DNA from: Mesocentrotus franciscanus
Lineage: Eukaryota > Echinodermata > Echinoidea > Camarodonta > Strongylocentrotidae
Direction: 5' to 3'
DNA length: 64,000 nucleotides
Assembly: GCA_037976565.1 (NCBI GenBank)
Contig: CP137680.1
Location: 26,740,873-26,804,872, forward strand
Under the pieces are notes generated by a model. The model searched no databases. It saw only the letters and a program-made list of their open reading frames with translations, and had not been told where the DNA came from. Position 1 is the first letter of the stretch. Every line of letters starts with the position of its first letter. Of the stretch, positions 47,808-59,525 are shown piece after piece. The position numbers and the translations under genes are program-made.

Positions 47808-48118
47808 TACACCCTTTCACGGTTAAGGGCGCCATTTTAATTTATGAGTAAACAAACCATTGACCTCTAGAGGTCAGTGGTTTAGGCGTAATTAAGATAG
47901 CGCCCATGCAAATATGATGTGAGCGCACAGCGCAGGCACTGATGTCATCAATGTTTTCAGATGCCTGCGCTGTGCGCTCACATCATATTTGCATGGGCGC
48001 TATCTTAATTACGCGTAACGTAAACCCTGACCTCTAGAGGTCAATGGTTTGTTTACTCGTAAATTAAGATGGGGCCCATGTCTGCGCATGCGCACTTTTG
48101 TAACCGTGAAAGGGTGTA
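47808..48118. mobile_element. Foldback element, TACACCCTTTCACGG family
   Basis: The ends TACACCCTTTCACGGTTA and TAACCGTGAAAGGGTGTA are perfect inverted repeats. Pairing continues through acaaaccattgacctctaga, aattaagatagcgcccatgc and atgatgtgagcgcacagcgc, leaving a loop of about 20 bp near 47942. Only one arm carries gtctgcgcatgcgcacttt. TA at each edge fits a TA duplication. Confidence 0.85.
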
Positions 48119-49490
48119 TTTGCTGCTTTGCAAAATTTTGTAATGACTTGAGCTGAGCCTAGCTCTGTCAGGAGTGTGTGTGAAGTACACATGTGTGGCA
48201 TACAGAGGCAATATTTTAGCGTGGGTTAAGCGTAAACACAAGTATGTACAACTAGGCCGTCTCGTTCCAAATTTATTTATTTATATAATTTTCTCTTAAA
48301 TTAAAGAGAAAAATAAGCGGAAAAAAAGGATGGAAAAAAAAATCCTAAAAATAGTAATTTTTGACATATAATTGTACATTATGTATATATGTTTAGAGAG
48401 AAAGAAGCCTCAGTATACGGCATGTGAAGTACAGTCTCTGTAGTCTTACAGTTAAAATCCCTCCATTATGAATTACGACTTACAAGAATTTGTGCCTTCA
48501 AAATGGAGCTTTGTGCAAAATCTGTGGTCATACCCTAGTACCTTGTAGGAATCTAGTAAACCTGAAAGTCAATCTGAGATTTGGTCTGAAGATATATGAT
48601 TGATATACAGTGTTGTTTATTTCCTTGAAGATGGTATAGTATTACTACCGGTAGGCTGACTTACATAAAGATGGATATATGTGGGCGGATAATGGTGCTA
48701 TACATAGAAAAGAACTACCGGTACCCAACCAGGAAATAACTCTGTAATCTTCATTTATATGCAAATAACCAATGGAAGACAAAAACACATTGCTGTATTT
48801 AAAGATAAACTTGAGTTCTGGTAAATATAGAAAATAAATTCTCACAGAATCCAATGAAACTTACACTGAATGTTCAAGATTACAAATAAATGACATGTGC
48901 CAAACGATTTTGGTAGAAAATGTTAAGTGGCTGAGTAATAACCATAGAAAGATAAGGAAATCCGGGTAAGTATAGGCCCTACACCATGTGCTTAACACAG
49001 GTCACTATGTGCAAATGGGAGTTTGGGTTTTTATCGAAGATGATGCCTAGTAAGTTTTTGTGCGTTTGTTTATATTTCACTGGTTCAAACAAGCAATCTA
49101 CTGCAGGATAAACAATCCAGAATAAATCATAGCAATTTTCTCTCAAAATACGATTCCTATACCAGAGCTCAAGATTAGCTTTAATTACTTTCATTTCTAA
49201 AAGTAAATTTTTATCAGTGTTACAAGAATATTTATATTAATGCAAATGTGAAGAGTTATGTCATTTTTGCAAGTAAAACAAATGTTAAAGATTTGATGAG
49301 AATTCGGTATCAAATTGATTGCCTCTCTGTCAGAGGATCTTTATTATTTAGATTATATCAAATCATAGCTCTAGGAATGTCAAATTTGGGGATAATTTTG
49401 ACTTTTTTCCCCTGCTGATTCAAATGGACAAAATGATGTTAAATAATCTTTATACATGTACATATTAGAAGGCACTCAGATAATCAGTAC
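48119..49490. other. Unannotated spacer with MITE fragment
   Basis: A fragment of the AGATAAAG family (tttaaagataaacttgagttc) occurs at 48797-48820 without a matching right end. No exon recognised. Confidence 0.4.
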
Positions 49491-49509
49491 AACTCATTGA
49501 AAGCAGAAA

Positions 49510-49720
49510 TGAAGGTGATGACAATGATGATGATGCTAATTTTGATGATGAAGAATATAATGATGATATTGATGATAATGGTGGTGATAATGATAATGGT
49601 AGTGATGTTGAAGATATGGATGATGATGAAATCGATAATAATGGTGGTGATAATGATAATAGTAGTGATAATGATGATGGTGGCGATGATGGTAACGATG
49701 ATAATGATGATAATGATGAA
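49510..49720. repeat. (GAT)n microsatellite
   Basis: Interrupted GATGAT/GATAAT/GGTGAT units. The Met/Ile-rich 79-codon frame is an artefact. The next recognised feature is the DIS3 exon 510 bp downstream. Confidence 0.92.
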
Positions 49721-50231
49721 TGCTGTTTTACGTTGATGAAATTGATCTTTGGGGTATCATATCATTAGAATTCCTGTATCGAAGAAATTTGTGCTCACAT
49801 AGGAGTTTGCCCAAAAATTGATGGAATTTTTTTTCATATATTTGAAATAAATAACATTTAAAAAATATTACAGAAAACTTATTATTCTCTTATAATAAAT
49901 GGAAGTAATGCTACATTCGTCATGTTGGGGGTAACTCATAGGAGTTTGCACAAAAAAAAATCTTCACAAATTTGAAATTAATAACATCTTTAAAATAATA
50001 CAGAAAACTTATTATTCTCTTATGATAAATGGCAGTGATGCTACATTTAGTCATATTTCAAGAGCATCATTATAGATAACATTGGGAGATAATTGTTGAT
50101 CATCTTAGGATTGAAACGAAGACTGTTAGCTTCCATAAAAGTTCATTTATATAAGCGTCACTTTTAAACCCATTTCAACCATTTATATCACAATTAACCT
50201 TTGCCCCTTTACTTTTGTCTCTCCAATGTAG

Positions 50232-50393
50232 ATATTCTTCAAAGACAAGACCGTTGATGAAGATGGGTATGTCATTGGTGTGAGGAAGAACGCTCTACAG
50301 ATCTTCATTCCAAAGTTTGGTTTGGAGGGTACCTTGTATGTTCAACAGACTGAGGATGGAGCCAAGACTAGTCCCTTTACTTATGATGATGAG
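50232..50393 (+). CDS. DIS3: DIS3 (Rrp44) exon, first half of C-terminal S1 domain
   Basis: Internal exon of the exosome 3'-5' exoribonuclease and endonuclease DIS3. Its 162 bases give 54 codons without a stop. A pyrimidine-rich acceptor (tttgtctctccaatgtag) precedes it and a gtaatg donor follows, so both borders are phase 0. The peptide starts IFFKDKTVDEDGYV, then has VRKNALQIFIPKFGLEGT and ends TYDDE. From memory of the family, animal DIS3 has the same layout here: an FFK start, a VRKNA block, IPK(Y/F)GLEGT and a YDDE end. This is the opening of the S1 barrel that binds RNA entering the RNB active site. DIS3L lacks the VRKNA and YDDE blocks, so DIS3 is preferred. The upstream exon, expected to end in the helical RNB tail, was not found. 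The next exon lies 8.5 kb downstream in the same phase. The identification needs a protein search for confirmation. Confidence 0.88.
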
Positions 50394-50500
50394 GTAATGA
50401 TAGGTCAAACAATTTGTCTGATTTAAACGAGAGTTTTTCATTGTTCATCATTTCTTACCTTTGTACAGGGTTACAGTGGTAGAGCCGTGTTCAAAACAAA

Positions 50501-50866
50501 GACCCCGTTCTCACTCACTTTGAAAGTGCTCTTAGTTAGACCGCTCCAGAGGAACGGGTCTTGAGGAACGGTTTGCGAGCGTTCACACTCCGAGCAGTTT
50601 TTCATGGCTCAAACCGCTCCATGAGTCAAAATGGTCTTGTTGCTATGGCAGCTCAGGTCAGCGGGTAAATTTTTCGCTGAATACTAAGCGTATGTACCGT
50701 ACTACATGTTTCACGCGGAACGTCACTAGCTCACTTCCGTTCAAAGTACGCTTCCGTTCACACTCGCACGTTAGAGCGCTCCAAACCGTTCTCACTCACC
50801 TTAGAACCGCTCCTGAGGAACGGGTCTTAGTTAGACCGCTCCAACGAAGTGAATGAGAACGAGGTC
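50501..50866 (+). mobile_element. PIF/Harbinger-like MITE, copy 6 (internally deleted)
   Basis: The ends are GACCCCGTTCTCACTCACTT and ATGAGAACGAGGTC, flanked by AAA and TAA. About 85 bp are missing after gagcgctccaaaccg, removing the gaccacctcccgaggtgg palindrome present in the other copies. It lies 107 bp inside the DIS3 intron. Confidence 0.88.
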
Positions 50867-51174
50867 TAAGTCAATGCATTTGTGCCCTTTGGTAAGGCTT
50901 TAATCATCATTACTTACAGGCATGTACATGCTTTCTTAGCAGTCAGGTAAAGCAATCCTCAAACATCATCACATACATTATTATATTCAAACATAACAGT
51001 TTTTATACCTCCATGTCCTTCGGGTTTAATGTCCTTGATCCCTATCTTATCATGTATTTGATCCTTATCTTATAATGATTGTTTACGTACCATTGAGTCA
51101 TGGTTCTGTGTGTAAGCAAGAACGTCAACAATGTAAATCTTCTCATTCATTGTCATCATTAGTTCTTGTATGTT

Positions 51175-51505
51175 TCAAAACAAGCACCATCATCATTATC
51201 GCCATCACAGTCATCATATTTATCATCATAGTCATCACCAACTCTACCACTACCATCATCACCATCAACATCATCATCATCATCACCATCATCATCATCA
51301 CCACCATAATTATTGCTACGATCATCAATACCACCACCACCACCATCATCGTCATCACCACCATCATCATCATCATCATCATCACCACCACCATCATTAT
51401 TGCTACCATTATCAATACCACCACCACCACCATCATCGTCATCATCACCACCATCATCATAATCACCACCATCATTCTATTCATCATACCCATCACCCTC
51501 ATTTC
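51175..51505. repeat. (ATC)n / (ACC)n microsatellite
   Basis: Long CATCATCAC-type runs with a higher-order repeat of about 108 bp (ttattgctac..atcaatacca twice). Frames of 121-148 codons on both strands are artefacts. Confidence 0.93.
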
Positions 51506-51737
51506 CACATCTCCACCTTGATATGCATCATCACTATTCTCCTTGCATTCATTATATCAAGACAACAGTCTATTCACTTGGGGTTTTTTATAGTCCGTTG
51601 ACCCCATCCTGTGCAGATGAACCAGTATTGACAGGTGTGGCTCCCTTTGAAATCATATCCCCAACCTGTCACCTGCCTATGTGTGATAGACACCTAGGTA
51701 CAGCTGGTGGGAGGTAGGAGATAATTATCCTATATAA

Positions 51738-52316
51738 GGTCCATTCACACTTCAAAACTGTCCACATACAAAGGGTGACAAGAGATTATTATGCAGACAT
51801 TCTAAGGTCCATTCACACTTTAAAACTGCACACTGTCCTCATACAAAGGTAGACAAGAGATTATTATGCAGACACTCTAAGGTCATTCACACTTTAAAAC
51901 TGCACACTGTCCACACACAAAGGTAGACAAGAGATTATTATGCAGACACTCTAAGGTCCATTCATACTTTAAACTGTGCACATACACAGGTAGACAAAAG
52001 ATTATTATGCAGACACTCTAAGGTCCATTCACACTTTTAAAATGTGCTATCTGTCCACATACACAGGTAGACAAGAGATTATTATGCAGACACTCTAAGG
52101 TTCATTCACACTTTTAAAATGTGCAATCTGTCCACATACAAAGGGAGACAAGGATTATTATGAAGACACTCTAAGGTCCATTCACACTTTTAAAACAAAA
52201 CAAAGGGACTTTAAAATAAGCTATGATGGTAAGCATCTAAAAGAAATAATATGATTGCAGGGCCCTCAGGGAGAACAGTATGAATACTGATGAGGCTACC
52301 CTGGGTAAACAACACA

Positions 52317-52352
<36 letters not shown>

Positions 52353-52500
52353 AACTGCAAACTGTCCACAGACAAAGGTAGACAAGAGATTAGGCTCCAT
52401 GCCCACTTTTAAAACTGTGCAAACTTTCCACAGACAAAGGTAGACAAGAGATTATTATGAAGACACTCTTAAGGTCCATTCACACTTTAAAATGAGACAG
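51738..52500 (+). repeat. Minisatellite, unit about 67-77 bp
   Basis: About nine units, each with ggtccattcacactttaaaa, then ctgtccacatacaaagg, tagacaagagattattatg and cagacactctaa. Unit starts lie near 51738, 51805, 51881, 51953, 52022, 52099 and 52175, and resume at about 52395 and 52473. The array is split by a retroposon tail at 52247-52350. Confidence 0.92.
52247..52350 (+). mobile_element. Retroposon 3' tail, copy 2, with (ATT)n
   Basis: aatatgattgcagggccctc, agggagaacagtatgaatac, tgaggctaccctgggtaaac, then ten or so ATT units. Same segment as 10385-10511. Inserted in the minisatellite. Confidence 0.75.
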
Positions 52501-53254
52501 GAGATGGTGTTTACAGAGACCTTCTCTCTTGAGAACTGTGCGAAATGTATTCACAAATGGAGATGAAAGATAAATATCCCTACACTACAAAGTCCGTTTG
52601 CACTTGAAAACTGAAAAAGAGAAGATAAAATTTAGACACCGGAAGGAATTCATGTGAGAAAACTGTGTGAAGTTCAAATATCTTGGAAGACGGGAGATAA
52701 TTCTCCACACACTTAAACCCCTTCAGTGCCATGCAGTGTCATAAATTCTTTTAAATACAAATCTGCAATATTTATCAATAATTTTAATCAAATCTTTTTC
52801 TCCAAATCTATGACCTGAAAACAGGAACACAGTTAACTCTGCATTACTCGAAGTCGCACAAGTCAAATTTTCCATATTAAATTTAAACAATTGTTTAAAC
52901 CAAACTATGCATAAGGAGAACTATATTTTGTGGACCCAAAACATTCGACTTAATCAGCATCGTTAACTGTATGTACATGTATTATGAAAATCTTGGAGGT
53001 CTTCTCTGACATTATACCAAAAAATATACTCTTTTAAGTTCCTTTCTGGTAAATCTGTATAACACTGGTGGCACGGTGCCAACCAACCAAGAGTAGATGG
53101 TACATGTTCAGAAGATCAGCACACTAGGGGAGTGACAGGTGAGGGATTCAGACATGCACAGACCGATGCAAATATTGACTATTATATTCGTGAGATGATA
53201 AAGTACACTGGAGGTCTTTGTCATCTGAAGTCTGAACATCCGGTGTGTTGGCTA

Positions 53255-53515
53255 TACCGGTGTGTTTGCTTAGTCAGTAGAGCGTCCGCCTCACTACCGG
53301 GAGGTCGTGGGTTCGAACCCCGGCCGCGTCATACCAAAAGACGTTAAAAGATGGGAGTTGCTGCTGCCTTGTTTGGCGTTCAACAATAAGGGGATAGAGC
53401 AATGTCGATCTGGCGCTGCTCAGTGGCTGCCGGGCTCACGATCAATTGGGCAAAAAGAATTTCAATTTTTCGGTTTAACTTAATAAAAATTTGGAGTGGA
53501 CTTTAAAAGATTATT
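53255..53515 (+). mobile_element. tRNA-derived SINE (different head)
   Basis: The head ttgcttagtcagtagagcgt (A box) and gtgggttcgaaccccggcc (B box) give a strong tRNA-like promoter. The body is gatgggagttgctgctgcc, tttggcgttcaac, gatctggcgctgctcag. It ends ttattattat and runs into the (ATC)n tract. No matching acceptor stem, so not a functional tRNA. Confidence 0.7.
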
Positions 53516-53521
53516 ATTATT

Positions 53522-53658
<137 letters not shown>

Positions 53659-53659
53659 A

Positions 53660-54473
53660 TCCTGGGACTGTGCAAAGATACAGAGTGCATATGAAAGACT
53701 ATTTTAATGAAGTACATTTTAATTTAAAAAAAGGATAAATGCTCATTTACTGTTTCAGAAATGTAGCCCCACCCACATATTATCAAAATTGTCCAATTTC
53801 AACTATTAGACTATTTGACTTAACACTGAAAAGGAATTGATATATGCTATTTCACTTCAGTGCAATGCAGTTTAATTCTGCCATGTGATCCAAGTGTATA
53901 AATATGAATACCCTACAAATTCTTGCTTTCATTTTTGCTCTTTGCACGATAGTGAAATAAATGTTTGTTTGTCATAATTCCATTCAATTTTGTGATCTCT
54001 TGTAAAATATTGGCACAAAGGTCCCTCATTCACAAAGATTATCCTTTCAGTAGAGCGTGAGATCCTGTCAAAAAAATTTTATAAATAGAAAGCATTTGAA
54101 AGACCAGTAGGGGGAACCCCCAGTGACATCATTGTCTGTGGGAACTCCCCAATGACATCATCCTCCCAGGGTTCAAAGTGTATGGACTGGGAAGGATCAT
54201 AATGGGAGGGGTTGAAGAGAATACATACACTGTCTTTGAGTATTAGTCTACTTTTTGAGTCCCTTAGTCCCATAACTTTCCTTTCATGTACTTTATTTTC
54301 ATGAATATGTAGAGTACACATACCCATTAACCCATATTCTACTAATTTAAACCTGGCACTGGGCTAAAACTATTGTTCGAAGTCGAGTTTAACAAGAGGA
54401 AGTTAGTCTAAGGTCCAAATATTCCTTTAGAAAATGTGATCTTAGACCCAGGGTCAGGTTTAACCGATTGAAA
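53660..54473. other. Unannotated intron sequence
   Basis: At 54103-54160 the phrase ccccagtgacatcattgtct returns as ccccaatgacatcatcctcc, a short local repeat. Nothing else. Confidence 0.4.
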
Positions 54474-54765
54474 ATATGGACCTTATGTCCATCTACCCAT
54501 ATGGACCTTATGTCCATCTACCCGTATGGACCTTACCGGTATGTCCATCTACCTGTATGGACCTTGTGTCCATCTACCCGTATGGACCTTGTGTTCATCT
54601 ACCCGTATGGACCTTGTGTTCATCTACCCGTATGGACCTTGTGTTCATCTACCCGTATGGACCTAAATGTTCATCTACCTGTATGGACCTAAATGTTCAT
54701 CTACCCGTATGGACCTTATGTTCATCTACGTATGGACATTATGTTCAACTACACATATGGACCTT
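54474..54765. repeat. Minisatellite, 25-bp unit
   Basis: About eleven head-to-tail units of tatggaccttatgtccatct plus acccg, drifting to tgttcatct in the middle. The 25-bp period is not a multiple of three, so the 74- and 127-codon frames with HLPVWTL are frame-rotating artefacts. Confidence 0.95.
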
Positions 54766-54769
54766 AGTT

Positions 54770-55957
54770 CTGGATGTTATGTCTGTCAACATGTGTGTGA
54801 GAAAGGAGTGGACCTTAATTAGTCTGCAGGTACAGACTCTCAATTCCATCAAGTATTGAGCAGAGCCTAACTCTGTCAGTTTCTGGTTTTGTCAAATAGC
54901 AGCTACAGTACATGTCCTATTGACTGCAGTCTCTGTATAGTCTCCTTGTTCAGACCTCTGTTGTGCATTATGACTGACAAGGGTTTTGTGCTTGCTAACT
55001 AGACCTCAATGGCTCCTGTGTAAAAGCTCAAGTGGATTCATAACTAGGTAGTGCACAAAGTCTGAAATCTAATGGAACATTTAACAAAGGTAGTGTCAAC
55101 CATTTAGGAACATGAGAAAGTAAGACTGCACAAAGAACTCCAAACCTAACAGATCCCAAAGACAACATTTCTCTAATTATCAGTGCAAAATTTGTTGTAG
55201 ATGATAATATCAAATTTGATGGGTGATGAGGGAATATATGACAAACAATGACAAACAATTTATTTATAATGTTGGGTCATCGAATATCACAAGATTTTTT
55301 TGTGTTTTTCTTTGTAACTTTCTGATGTTCCAAAGACTTCTAAATGTTGTTTTTTATAGCTTCTCAAGAAAATATATATAATATATATAATATTTGAGAT
55401 GTAATTCCATTACTAAAAAGTACTTAGTTCGAAATTTCCTTCAGATATGCCCATTGTATTTATTAAGGCTGAATTTTCAAGATATCTATTTTTAGGAATT
55501 CCATGATCCTTGAAAGCTTATTGATCATACCTCTCTGAGTTGAGTCCATGGTTGAGGTATGTTCTGGCCTTTAGAGGGAACTGCATTCAATATAGAGGTT
55601 GAATAGAAGGGGATCATATGGGCCGGGCTAGCTAGGGGTGACTCAAGGGCACAATACACAGTACCATGTTTTTCATTAACTCCTTCCTTGTTGTATAATT
55701 CTAATCATTAGGGATTAGGGGAATTTTCCCAAATATTTCATCTATAAAAAAAAAATCAAGAATTCTGTTCCCCATCCATGAACTGTTTCCTTGTTTGTAT
55801 ACTATTCTAAACATGAGGGATTAGTGGGAAATTTCCCAAGGATTCCATCTCTTAAAATTCCCCATCCATAATGACACTGCAAGTAAACAACTGCAGTGTC
55901 ATTAAACTCTGATTTAGTTCCTTCTTGAACGATATTTGTATGGTGCCGAAAAGAGGA
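54770..55957. other. Unannotated intron sequence
   Basis: A short local repeat (ttccccatccat..catgagggattagtgggaa) lies around 55705-55870. No exon is seen. Confidence 0.4.
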
Positions 55958-56738
55958 ATAAAGCCCAAGTCCACTTCAAAAATAACTTACTTTCAATAGA
56001 ACCAGAAAAATCAGACAAACCAATCACAAAAAGTTTGAGCAAAATCGGATAACTAATAAGAAAGTTATGAATTTTTGAAAAAGTATGTAAAACTAAAAAA
56101 TAATGGAAATCACTACGCATATTGCCAATTTGGTTATCAGTTTGTGATGTTATGTCCTCACTACTTATCAATTGCTTTATATAGTTTAATCCCATTAATT
56201 TCCCTTTTTATCCTCCAAAACTTGATTTCCCCATGCCTTTGCCCAGGTTATATGATTTGTATCATATTGCGTGCATGACATTTCCCAAAATCTTTTATAA
56301 ATTTTGAAGAATTGATACTATTTTCTGAATATTGTATTTCATAATTATTGATTTTTATATCAATAGTTTATAAAAATTCAAATTGTTCATGATTTAACTG
56401 GACAAAAAATTACTCTATATTAGTGCATCCACACAAAAACATATTACTATCAATCTAACTTGGATGCTGGTGTGAAGAAATAAGATTCTTAGGGGAAAAA
56501 TAGGAAATTTATATTATCAATATAAAGAAAATAATTAGTGGATAGTGAGGACCATACGTCACAGACTCATGAGTGAGTTGCCAATTTGTGTAGTGATTTT
56601 CAAAGTTTGTCATGTCATTAAAGATTCATAACTTTCTTATTAGTTATCCGATTTTGCTCAAACTTTTTTTGATTGGTTTGTCTGATTTTTCTGGTTCTAT
56701 TGAAAGTAAGTTATTTTTGGAGTGGACTTGGGCTTTAA
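55958..56738 (+). mobile_element. TTAA-flanked MITE, AAGTCCACTCC family, copy 3
   Basis: Intact, 781 bp, from ATAAAGCCCAAGTCCACTTC to GGAGTGGACTTGGGCTTTAA, with left ATAA (one change from TTAA) and right TTAA. Sequence just outside is duplicated: cccatccataatgacactgc and gtaaacaa occur before (55863) and after (56750). Confidence 0.9.
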
Positions 56739-57277
56739 GAACTGTGTTCCCCATCCATAATGACACTGCAAGTAAACAAGTGCAGTCACATTAAACTTTG
56801 ATGTAGGGTAGTTCCTTCTCAAACGATATTATACCAAACGGTGCCGAAAAGAGGATAAAGGCATGCCTCCAAAAGGGAAGTCGGCTGTAATCTACCCCTT
56901 CCAATCCCTTGTTGTTTTTTAAAGCCAGAAGTTCCTTAATCATTGGACCATGTCATATGTATTTTATTTGTTTTGATGCATTTTGTTTTGTAGCGGATCC
57001 TTTGTTGTGCTGTCATTGTCGAGATAACAAAACAGTAAATAACATTGGATGGGTACCAAGATACGTCTATTATTTGCTAACCTGGGAGATAAATGGCCCT
57101 GTAAATATGCTCAGTAGTGGGGAACAGTTCAGGAATGGTTTAATGGCAAAACTGGAGTCTGTGAAGTGAATGATTAATGTCTGAGCAGGGATTATTATTC
57201 CACTCTGCAGATTAAAAAAAGGGGACTTGTACTTCCTCCTTTTAGTCTCAGTAGGCACCCACACATATCTATCTTTA

Positions 57278-57645
57278 TAGGCCTGTCTTCATCAGCTCGA
57301 GATTGCCAAATAACCCGCTATTTTAACTATCCCGATCGCAAATTATCCAGCTAATTTGCGTCTTCATCAGCCCGCAGTTGCAATTAGCGGGATATTTGGT
57401 CGAGATAATCATCCCAAGATATCTTAGGCTAGTTTGCAAAATATCCCACTATATGTCCGGTGCGTCTTTTCCAGCCCGAAGACTCGCACTATGCGCGAAC
57501 GCTGAGCAAAATATCTTGAGCTAATTTCTCGAGCTCAAGTTTCGAGTTTCAAGCTGATGAAGACGCGATTTGTAACTTCAGGCTTATTTCCCAAATCAGA
57601 AATAGCGGGCTATTTGGCAATCTCGAGCTGATGAAGACATACCTA
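57278..57645 (-). mobile_element. MITE, TAGG..TGTCTTCATCAG family, copy 2
   Basis: TAGGCCTGTCTTCATCAGCT to GCTGATGAAGACATACCTA. Inverted relative to copy 1, keeping the same order of atccagctaatttgcgtctt, agcccgaagactcgcac and aaataagcc-type words. TA at both edges. Confidence 0.88.
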
Positions 57646-57670
57646 CTTAATATACATGATACAGTTAACA

Positions 57671-57680
57671 CCCCCCCCCC

Positions 57681-57711
<31 letters not shown>

Positions 57712-57714
57712 TAA
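57671..57714. repeat. C-run, A-run and (TA)n
   Basis: Ten C, nine A, then about twelve TA units. Confidence 0.95.
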
Positions 57715-58129
57715 ATAACTAAACAAAATCAAAACTAAAAAATGCCTCAGCAAAATTTAATGACAAGAACAAAGTACTCCTCACATTTCTATATCTTCCA
57801 ACTCAGATTAGAGTTTCCTTTGTTTTGTGCAGATACTATTTTTCTACTCTCACTTTCCATTCATTGTACACATAAAATGGTTTTAATTTTACTGTACAAA
57901 GAGTTTAAGTTAGCTTTATACCACATCATGTTTTAGTGATGCTTTAGGTTACAAAAACATGACTTTTATTCACCTTTTGCTGTCAATTCTGGCCTAAAAG
58001 TAGGATTATCTTTGGCAGCTGAAAGGTGTTCTTATAAGACTGTCTCTTTGTGCCTAGATGAGCCCAGACTCCACATTATTCAATCTTAGAGAATTTTTCA
58101 TTGACCAATATTTGTTATTGCTTAGTTGT

Positions 58130-58203
58130 GTTGATGATGTTGATGATACTACTGCTGCTGCTGCTGATGCTGCTGGTGATGATAATGATAATGTTGATAT
58201 TAG

Positions 58204-58237
<34 letters not shown>

Positions 58238-58242
58238 GGTTA
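58130..58242. repeat. (GAT)n/(GCT)n microsatellite
   Basis: GATGTTGATGAT, GCTGCTGCTG, then ten GAT units. Frames across it are artefacts. Confidence 0.92.
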
Positions 58243-58942
58243 TGATGCAAATAATAAGATGCTCCTGGTTATTACAAAGCAAAGAGGATTTGTTATATAG
58301 TTATTCTATTTAATGACATTCATTTAATATGGATGATGATGGTAATATTAAGATTGTTTAAAGTTGGGATTAGAGGTGTAATTATGGTAATTCTCTTTCT
58401 TTCTTTTTTTAAATTGTGCACGCTACATTTCCTTTAAAAAACAGCCATAAATTATTTATGGTTGTGTTAACTTGGAAATGCAAAATAAAAAATATTAAAC
58501 TTTTATATGAAAGTATCATTTGTGCCACTTTGTAGGCCAGATAAAATGCAGGAACTCAAACAACTTTTACAAATGGAGAAGCATGGTCTCTAAATTTATG
58601 AACAATGTAGGTACTGCTGTGGGTGTACAAAGAAAACTAATGATTTTCCTTTGATTTCATTTATAAGAAGGCTTTGATTAATTTTCATTTAATTAGGAAA
58701 GACCATAGTTTCCCTTTTGTCAATTATGCTATGCATTATAAAGTACTCCTTTGCTAATAATTCTCTTGCATCACGTGTACAAACATTTTCAATTTATTTA
58801 TCTATTTTGCATTACATTCCAGCATCTTTTTCCCCAAATACCAGAAAATGTAATTATGTATCAGAAAAAAGTGTTTAAAGTGGTATTGAGTTGAAATGCC
58901 ATGAATTAATCTTATGTTCTTTGATTTGATTTCTTTATGCAG

Positions 58943-59065
58943 GAGCCAAGTCAGAATGCAGGTGACGTGAAGTTCCGAGCTTTTGATTATGTCAAAGTTC
59001 AAATCAGCATGAAGGCTACTAGCATACAACATCAGAAGCTTAGGTTACAGCTGGTACATCCAGAG
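58943..59065 (+). CDS. DIS3: DIS3 (Rrp44) exon, second half of S1 domain
   Basis: Next exon of the same gene: 123 bases, 41 codons, with acceptor ttctttatgcag and donor gtaggt, phase 0 on both sides. The peptide begins EPSQNAGDVKFRAFDYVKVQ and ends SIQHQKLRLQLVHPE. This matches the end of the DIS3 S1 domain, where the family has F-x-x-F-D-x-V-K-V followed by a short loop and (L/I)QHQK(I/L)R. Joined to the previous exon it reads YDDE then EPSQ with no frame change. In the human protein only a short basic tail follows. That tail and the stop codon should lie in one more exon, which was not recognised before the window end. Confidence 0.88.
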
Positions 59066-59154
59066 GTAGGTTCTTGTCCTCACTGCATTTAATTTCCAAT
59101 TAAATTGTCATACTTGGTCATGTATGTTTTAATTTTTCCTTAAAAGTATGTGAC

Positions 59155-59525
59155 TTCCTCATTTACTCCATCATCCTTCTCCCATGTTCCTTTTTTTTTT
59201 ATTGTAATCTCCATCTCCCCTCATGTCCTCCACTCTTCCTTTTCCTCTGTCTACTCCTCTTCATCTACCTCCCCTCTTCTTCCTCTCTTCTTCTCTCATT
59301 CTCTGCATCCCATAACCCTCCCTCTGTATCTTTCCCTCTTCCCCTCCTCCTCTTCCATTCCCTCTTTCTCCCGCTCATCCTCACCCTTTGCCTTTCCCCT
59401 TCCCTTGTTCCCAATCCTTCTCTATCTATCCCCTATTTTACTCCTTCCTTCTCTCTCTTCCTTATCACTTCATCCTTTTTCTTTCTCTCCTCCTCCCTTG
59501 TGACTACTCCTCTCTTGTCTGACCC
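59155..59525. repeat. Pyrimidine-rich tract
   Basis: A CT-rich, purine-poor stretch about 370 bp long lying 90 bp after the second DIS3 exon. The 117-codon Ser/Pro/Leu frame is compositional. Confidence 0.8.

Noticed and set aside
51075..51601. Frames of 121-148 codons rich in Ile/Thr, His or Met
   Set aside because: Low-complexity ATC microsatellite translated in several frames.
51738..52500. CRISPR-like array of repeats and spacers
   Set aside because: The whole 67-77 bp unit is repeated with drift, there are no unique spacers, and the context is animal DNA.
53255..53330. Possible tRNA gene with good A and B boxes
   Set aside because: No complementary acceptor stem and a SINE body with an ATT tail follows, so it is a SINE head.
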